DNA from: Paragorgia papillata
Taxonomy: Eukaryota; Cnidaria; Anthozoa; Scleralcyonacea; Coralliidae
Direction of reading: 5' to 3'
Assembly: GCA_035771165.1 (NCBI GenBank)
Contig: JAWNZC010000319.1
Span: forward strand, 177,501-241,500
DNA length: 64,000 bases
Positions 22,968-31,900 of the stretch are shown here, piece by piece. The translations under genes and the position numbers were made by a program. The notes below the pieces were generated by a model. The model was not told the origin of the DNA. It saw only the letters and a program-made list of their open reading frames with translations, and searched no databases. The first letter of the stretch is position 1. Each line of letters begins with the position of its first letter.

Positions 22968-25900
22968 GTATCTATTACTTATAAATAGGTTTCATTTGTA
23001 CTGAATTAACGTGAGGCACAGCTTCACAGATTGCGGAAATACCAAGCCAATAAATGACAAGAAATACAAACTTGCGGTGAAAGCTGTCGTTCTAGACTGT
23101 CAATCTCAGAATCCTAGCGAAACACAATCGTACGAGTTCAAACCCTGACCCAATCAAAACTAGTTGACCTAGCAGACTTTTGTAATATACTAGATGAATC
23201 ACAAAACACATTTTCTTTATATTATCTATTCAATCAATAATCAGTAAAGCTTGACAAGGTCTTTATAATGCCTCATCAAAAATCGATTTTTGTATACATA
23301 CAAATCTAAAATGTTAAGAGATCAACTTTACATCAACATTTTGCGCGATTTGTTATCTGCACGCGGCTTACGCACACACTACATTTTTACATGAACATCA
23401 CAAATTTAGTATATAATTGCTTTTAATTTTCGTCTTTTAAATAATAATTAAAATTAATTTTATATAGCCACTGCCGTTAATGAAAATTCATCGAGTGAAA
23501 CGGAGTCGCATGAAACTTCAGGAGATGATATCGCTGGAATTTCCCCGACAAAAAGTGAAGAACACAAAAGCCTTGAACAAGACGTATTGGAAACGAAGAG
23601 TAAAAATGAAACTTCTGAAAAAAACAGCCAGAAATCGTCCGTACAAGACAAGCAAAAGACAGGTCGCGAGAGTGTGACTGAAGACACAGAATCTTTAAGT
23701 AAGTTAGAAAACTTCCTTGTAAGTATTCGTGGCCTGTTTGTTTTAAAGTAGATAGACTAAGTAACTAAGTAACTAAGTAACCAACCAACCAACTCAACCA
23801 ACCAATCAACCAACCAACCATAATTATAACTAACTATAACTATAACTAACTATAGCTAGCTAGCTAATTAATCAACCAATATATCAATTAACCAACCAAT
23901 TAACTAATCAAATTAATTAATTGTTTGCACAAACTATATCAGCGGAGATCCTTTTAATAATTGTCTTCTTTGTCAAAACTTTCTTTTACCAGCCACGGAC
24001 GTCAATTCAAATGTTATAACCAAAGATAAATCTGAAGAAGATCCGTCCCAGACTAACACTGGAACATCTAATTCTGAAGTAAACTTAGCTCTGCAAACAG
24101 AAAAGCAACGAAACAATCTTCAAGATTACAAGTCAGAAAAAGCAACATTGGCTGAGGAAACGGCAGTACCACCACTTAGTGCAGCAACCCAACCAAAAGC
24201 TAGTATCAAAGATCATCCAAAAAAGAGCAACAGAACGGAAGATACCCCATCAGCACATGAAAAAAAGACTGACTGTGACAATGGTAATGGAAAAACCGAT
24301 TCTTCAATCGAAGTCAAGAAACCGTTTTGTAAGTAATTTCAGTGGCCATGCACTGCGAATTAGGTTTCTGGAAAGACAATAGCATAATATTACAATAGCA
24401 CTTTAATGAAAAAAATAACAATTCTTTGAAAGTTTTCATGGCGATAATGTAATATAGATTAGTTTTGTGGAAACACCACGTAAAATATTTATTTGCTAAG
24501 CTTTCGGCCTGTTGACTTGAAAAAATAATAGTACGATAGAATACAGAACAGTTACTAAATGAAAAATAACAGTATACGATATAATACAATTATCCTAAAT
24601 GGAAGAGACTAGTACAATAGTATTAAATGAAAAATAATAGAATATAGCAAAATAGTACTATTAAATGAAAAATAACAGTACGATATAGTGGAACATAATC
24701 ACTAAAGAAAAAATAAGGCAATACAGTCGTTGGCACCTAAGCGTGTACACCGCCCGTCAAAACATGTTTTATGTCAACGTCAAATGTTTACCTTGCAAAC
24801 GTATTAGGTTTTCATTCGATACATTCGAACCAATGCATTATTGTCACATGAATGTGCCCTTAGCTAACCTGAATGTCAGGCCTTTATTTGTTCCCGCCTT
24901 CCGCTAAACCCGTCAGCGCGGGTAGAGGTGCGGGCGAGCGAGAAGGCGAGAAAAACAAAGGCCTGAGGAAACTCTTAACAAAACTGTGGGGAATCCGTCC
25001 ATCTCATGGACGGGAGCTCTGATTGGCCGACTAATTGTAGTTAGGATTTTGATTGGTTCATTCAGATAACAACTTGCCTGAAGGTGCACCGTCAAGGTGC
25101 ACACCGTGACAAGGTCATCGCCATTTCTCGAATGTGTTTATCGTGTACGTTTCTGTGACCTGCAATTCATTCATTTAATCATTTATCATGTCGGAAAATC
25201 AAACCATAGAAGGATTTTTCGAAACCGCTTTGTTAAATTTATTGACACATTTCGCCTTTCGGCTACGAGTCTTTGAAACCAGAACAAACGACGTGCATTC
25301 GAAAGCTCGCTGTTGACAGCCAAGATCTCGTTGCTGTTTTGCCCACTGGTTTTGGTAAAAGTCTGATATATCAGATATTGCCATTTGTGTTCTCTGAACT
25401 TCATCGACTTCAACATGGCACGGTGAGGAATTTCGTTGTAGCAGGTGGAGACCTTGCGAAAAGCAGTCTACTTGGGTCCTTCGTTCGATGATCAGGGACG
25501 ATGGCTACTGAAGGCGAAGCCGATGCGAAAGTCCAAGTTGAATTGTTTATGGCAGCGCTGAACAATGGTTGTCAGAAATTAAAGTGGACCCGTAAGTTAC
25601 AAAACGGGAATCTCGGAACAGTTAGTCACTATGTGGATGACTGAGTTTATACGGTTGAGACGTGTTTATAATTATGTATCAATATATTAAATGGCCTACC
25701 TGCATTCTAAAATTTCAATTCTAAAACTGTATAAAATAATTCCCAAACTATTGCGTTTGTTTTTAATATAAAACATCAATATCCAGTCGATCCTTTTCTC
25801 CAACGTTCTAGCCTGTGCTTACTGCTACAAAATTATATATTTTATTAATTTAGGCGAAACTATATATCAAGGCGGCTATAAAATCGTGTTTATCTTTTAT

Positions 25901-28900
25901 TAACTTTCAAATTGTCAAATTTCTCGGTTTCTTATCGTATTTTCCAATTCTTCGACTTCTTCTCTAGATCGGGCCTTCAATTCGGGCTCGTGTATTTATT
26001 GCAAGTCTACCCGCTGGACTAGTGTGGACTAAAACCAGACGCGGAGAAAGACTATATATTTCTGTGGGATGAAATCAAAACATACGCTTTGTTCTTTTGA
26101 CAACTCAAGAGTTTCCTCAGGCCTTTGTTTTTCTCGTCTTCTCGCTCGCCCGCACCTCTGCCCGCGCTGACGGGTTTAGCGGAAGGCGGGAACAAATAAA
26201 GGCCTGACATTCAGGTTAGCCCTTAGCCAATCACGCTCGCCAATCCCACGGTGTTGATTTCAAAACGGTTAACTTTGGCTTAAATTTAGAACATGTTTTG
26301 ACGGGCGGCCAAATAAGAATGATACAACATCAAGTGAAAATAATTTTGTAGTTATATTCATTGAATAGGTTCCCGAAAACCGTTTGGAACACCTGCTGAA
26401 AGCTTCCACTATTCTAAAGGAAATTGTTTTACGGTAGAAGAAAATAAAGAAATCGAATTTAAAGCATTTACAAACGAATGTCCAGAAAAGTTACCGTGGA
26501 AAATAATGGAAAAAGCGAGACCTTTCATTTGTGGTATTCTTAATGCAGGAGGGGAAGCTGGAACGATATATTTTGGTATAGGAGACTCGTACGATAAGAC
26601 AAATAATTTCAGCCGTGGTGAGATCATTGGCCTTGAGGTAGAAGCGTTAAAAGATGAAATCAGCAAAGCTTTTCAAAGTACTTTGGACGATCACATCAAA
26701 AGTCACGACGGAAAGATGAAGAAAGGCGGAGATATGAATTGTGTAAAAATTCATTTCGTTCCTGTTACAGAATCTGGGGAGAGAACAGGTCGTTACGTAA
26801 TTGAAATAGAAATCAAGCGAGACTGGAAGTTCTGTAAGGACCATGTATACTTCTGTCAGCAATGGACGGACAAGATAGCGAAAACCCCACAGTATAAGCT
26901 GTTAAGAACAAGTGAGTAAAAAAACACACTGTAAATGGCTACTTGCCCCAAGGGGTGACATGCAGATACATATATACAACAGACTAACTCAGGGCCGTAG
27001 CGAGGGGGGTATTGAGGGGGTGCGGCCCACCCCCCCCCCCCCCCCCAACTTTTACAAAATTGCAATATTCGGAAAACTCACGGGTCTATTCGGAAAATTG
27101 GCACCTTTTTCTTTAAGACTATTTTGAAAGATTTGTCAAAATCTACTGATTAAATGAAAAATAAATGTACTGGTATGTGGTAACAGAAAACTTGTCGGTC
27201 GAATTTAATACAATAATACTTACACATTAATTACGTTGTCTAAATTCTCCATTCTCGTTCCCAGTGCCCGCCACACAAACGCGACCCCAGTTTGCCGGAT
27301 GTGAAAGTAGGTAACCCGATCCCGACCGCAGCCCATGTGCTCGTTGTTTTTACAGTCAAAACCTTCGGACGGGATCGGGTTACGACGGCCATTGTAATTG
27401 TGTCTTTGATACAAATCTACTGGAAATAATCAGTTACATACTTTGACCTTTTGTGCAATTGTTTTATAATTTATTATATGGATAAAATGTAGTACCGTTA
27501 CACCGTAAATGGTAAAAAAATAGTTGTTGTTGTTGTTTTGGCAGTTGGGAAAGTTTTGTGATTATTATCGCAAGATTCGGGGGAAAAAATTTCATTCGGA
27601 AATTTTGGGTTGGCACCCCCCCCAATTACGACATGTTAGCTACGGCCCTGGACTAACTTCATTGGCTGATTAAATAGTTTGTGCCAGTTTTAAGTAGTTT
27701 TAACAACTAAAAGCGTACTTAAGGTATATGACAAGCTTGACGATGTTTCTACACAACTAAATATAGATGATGTGCTTTACGTTACGGAGGCTCCTACAGT
27801 TTTTATTTTATTTTATCAGTTTATTTTATTTACAAGCGCTTTGCCAAAAATGGCAGGGAAGTCCCACAGAGCTTGTGACATCATTACGGGATCCCCAAAA
27901 TACAAAATTAATATGAAAAACATTAAAACATAAATATAAAAAGTAACTTCTAACCTAAGACTCGTGAATACATAAATTAACAGCACATTTTAACAAGAAG
28001 ACCAGACAGAGGACGGCATGAGTGACATTTTACACAGACGGTTTTAAAAGTTTGTGGAGTTTCAACATTATGCTAACAGTTTAGATTTAAATTGACTAAT
28101 AGAGAGGTTGACATTTCGCAAATGTGATGGCAAGGAGTTGAAAATTCTCGATGCACGGTGTTTTCCTTTTGAGAAGGCACCCTCAGTCATGCTTTTTTTG
28201 GTCAGTAAAGATACTTTTCTATCAGTTGGTTGCCTAAAACTAAATTTGGGGACATTTTTCCTTCGGTTTATACGCTTACCTGATATTTTGGCCACTTTTA
28301 ATAGAAAAGTATGGTGTGGACATTTTTTGACAATATTTCCTGAAAAATCACATCACAGTTGACAACGACCACAGGTCATTCAGTTCAATTGATATATGAA
28401 ATAAAGGTCATTAGTGACGACTGCTAATATCAATCAATAATTTTATATTGTTAGGCACTGCGTTGAAAAGAGAGCTACCTGATTTATACAAAATTAAGAA
28501 AGACAACTGGGAAGATCCTACCATCCGAACATGTGGCTCAACAACAACGGTTAAAAACGTGGATATTGACAAGCAAATTAAAGAACCACTTTCCCAAAAG
28601 TACAAAGAGTGGCAAGGTCCATTGCATTTAATTTTTAAAAATAGATAATAAGTAAATAAATGGTACGATTTTTGCGTCCGACTTGCTGTGAGATTTCTAG
28701 TTCATTATTATATTGGTAATTGGTATATGTGATATACTGCCTTGATATCGCATGCAACGCATTGCATTTACGCGTGTCCTTTTTGTTTATAGATGAGGCA
28801 AACAGGAGACAGCTCAAGCGAATGTCCAGTTACGGTATGCAGCCATTTCTTGATTCTTCTTCAATGTTTATTATAAGCTAGTTTGTTATGGTTATATGGA

Positions 28901-31900
28901 TTTTACGAGGGCACAAAATATGCATATTTTGTTTTTAGATGCTGGAGAATCGATAGACGTCCAAAAATTTAGCACCGATATTCGGGAAAGTCTAAGGGAA
29001 ATCAATTTCAAGGAAATCAGCTACATTCTGATAGCTAATAAGGTTCCTACAGAGTATAGGGGATCGGATAACCTCGCTTTCCTTCAGAGCATTCCATGGA
29101 TTGCTGTATTTGACCTGTTTGACCAGAATTCGAAAAAGGATGGTCTCCACTTCATTTTCAATGAAACAAGTGATTCTGCGCGAGCCACCGTGAATGAGTT
29201 GGGTGATTTCAAGGACCTCAACTCAAGTGAAGACAAGTCAACACGTGGTACCACTTGGATCTTACGAAGTCAGTCGATGCACGAGAGCGACTGGACGGAA
29301 AACTCAAACCATTGTCTTTACCGAGCTCTATCAGCTTACCACGAACAGTCTCCGACTGGTCGTATTCATTGCGTCTTTCTTGTTTTGAGTAATGAATACT
29401 TGCAAGAAATGGCCAATATCATCGAATCGTGTTTTAGCATAATCGGAAATAACGCCAACAAATGCATCACCATCATGTCCGAAAAGAAAGAAGTCGGCGG
29501 TGAAATTACGAAATTATTAAAACCAGATGTCCGCAGAAATGTGAAAGCTCCATGCTCAATATTTGGTTACCCACTGGACCTCCTGAAAGAAACCGTCAGA
29601 GTAATAATCGGGCCAACCCATTTTAAAGAGCCAGGTGCAACTACTGATCTTCCTCACTTGAACGGAAAGCCTAGGCCAGTACTGAACAAGAGACTCAACT
29701 CCCTAACCGACCTGGAAGTTTACTCTCCCAAACCGAAGTTTACTAATTCTTGCAAGGAGATAGAGAAGGCAAAAGAGAATTTCTACAAGGGTGATGTTAT
29801 CAAGCAGCTGAATCTTTTTCACGTTCATGATATTGAACGCACACATAAAACTGAACTGACAAATCGTATCGACAAACGCCTGAAGCGTTTGTCAGATCCA
29901 TCTGAAGTAGTCACGCGTCACGTTGAAATCGTCACCCTCAGCTACGAATCCGGCTCAGGAGCAACAACACTTTGCAGACGGATCTTGTGGGATAAGAGGC
30001 ACACATGCCGATGCGCCGTGGTTAAAACAATCGGTGCAAGCACCGATTACCAAATTGACGAACTGCAAAAATTATTGTATGAAACAAGCTCATCATTTAT
30101 ACCACCCGTGTTGGTCTTGCTAGATAACTTCCCAGAACATCAAGTTCGCCACCTTCAAGACAAGTTGTCTGAAAGAAAAACCAAGTGCGTATTGCTGAAT
30201 ACCATACCAATCGCGAAATTGCCAAAGGATACGTTTGATGAAGTCGCTCCGTTAGGACAACTGGACGACATAGAAATTGAAAGGGTGAAACAAATTTTGG
30301 TAGACGTAAAGAATATAGATGACGGCCAAAAAGAAGCGGCGGCAAAGAAAGTTAAAAGAGAAAGACGATTTATCTGGCTGGGTCTGGAGCTCTTTGGACG
30401 CCATTACATCGATATCCGACAGCGTCTTTCCCACCACATTCTCGATATCATATCACACAATCTCACGGACAAATTGAAAGATGCTTACGAAATGATCCTT
30501 CGCTTCTGCTGCTTGCTCGACTATTACAGTAAAGGACGGTCCATCTACCCGCATCCCTGTGCAATAGATATCCTGTACGATCGTGGTGGATTGGACAAAA
30601 ACGCTATCAACAGTATCGACAAAATTCACGATAAGTTTGGAGGATTGCTCCTTGAAGAATTCGCCGATTCAGAGGGCTATCGTGGTTGGAGACCTGCTCA
30701 CTTTCTCGTTGGAGAAGTTGTAAGAAAGGAAATGGATCTTCTCGCAACTGCCAAGAAACTAGTTACGCAAATGAATACAGGAGCTGCTCACGCTACGAAA
30801 TATCTCACCAGGGACACAGTAAGAGTATTTCTTCAGCGAGAGAAGAAATCTGATGGATCTTCAGAGAACGCAAACGAGGCTGATTACGTTCTGGACGACA
30901 GCAGTGAAGACGATGTCTTTGGTTCGTTGGAAGTACAAACACGGTATTCCGCATTAACCATGGATATTATGTTTCAGACGGAAACGATCCAACCCGATGT
31001 GACAAATGCCTTAGACCTTCTGCTCACCTTAAACGAAAACGTAACAACGACAGAAGACAAAGCCCGCACTTGGCAACAAATAGCAAGAGTGTTTGCTTAT
31101 GAAATAGGAATGAAAAAGATCCCAAATGAAGCCGATCCTCTTGTAGCAAGAATAAATCAGCTGATTCACCCAGGTCGTGATTCATGTGGCTCTCCAATGA
31201 ATGGATTTGATATTGCCCACTTAGTGATTGACGAAGCCATCAAATTGCAAGAATCCTACGCTCATCACCTTGTGACTAAAGGTGTATTCTATATGGCCAA
31301 GCTTCGAGATCTGTGTGAAGAAGCAAAGCATCCTCCAATTGACATTGAAAAGTTGAAAGAATTCATTCAAGAAGCTATTACTACTAGCAAGGATGGAGTC
31401 GATGTTTATGATGCTGCACTCAAGAAAACAGCTCCTGACGGTAATCTTCACGCTATGGTTGGAAAAATCGACACAGTCATTGTCCTCCTCGAATTCCTCA
31501 AGCTGCTTCCATTTTTCGCCAATCACAATGACGGACCCGACAAAAGCTTCAAGGATTACATGAACTTCGACACTCATCCTGAGGATCTCAAAACGACGTT
31601 AAGTCAGGAGGATTTAGACTACTTCATTTCCTTAAAAGGCATCGCCGTTCAATTGTCAAATGATTTGTTTCGCGAAATAAAGATTCGCCAGAAGCAATCA
31701 TACAAAGCACGCGAAATTCAGAAGCTAACTAATGCGAAAATCCGAGCCATGAATCTTCGCAAAAGGTTTTACAATGTAACGGGACTTGACAGAACACACT
31801 TACCAAATGACACGGGATACAAAGAAGATATTGTTTACGATCATTTGTTCAAGTACGACGAAACGCCGTACAGCGCGTGGAATAGACTTCCACCGTCCAT

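Noticed and set aside
23040..23160. tRNA-like sequence with GAGTTCAAACCC
   Set aside because: Only a B-box-like motif is convincing; no cloverleaf or clear A box, and no second copy to define a SINE.
28896..28938. ATG at 28896 as the start of the large SAMD9-like exon
   Set aside because: A good acceptor at 28937-28938 keeps phase with eight upstream exons encoding the expected SAM and AlbA_2 domains; the ATG lies in the intron.
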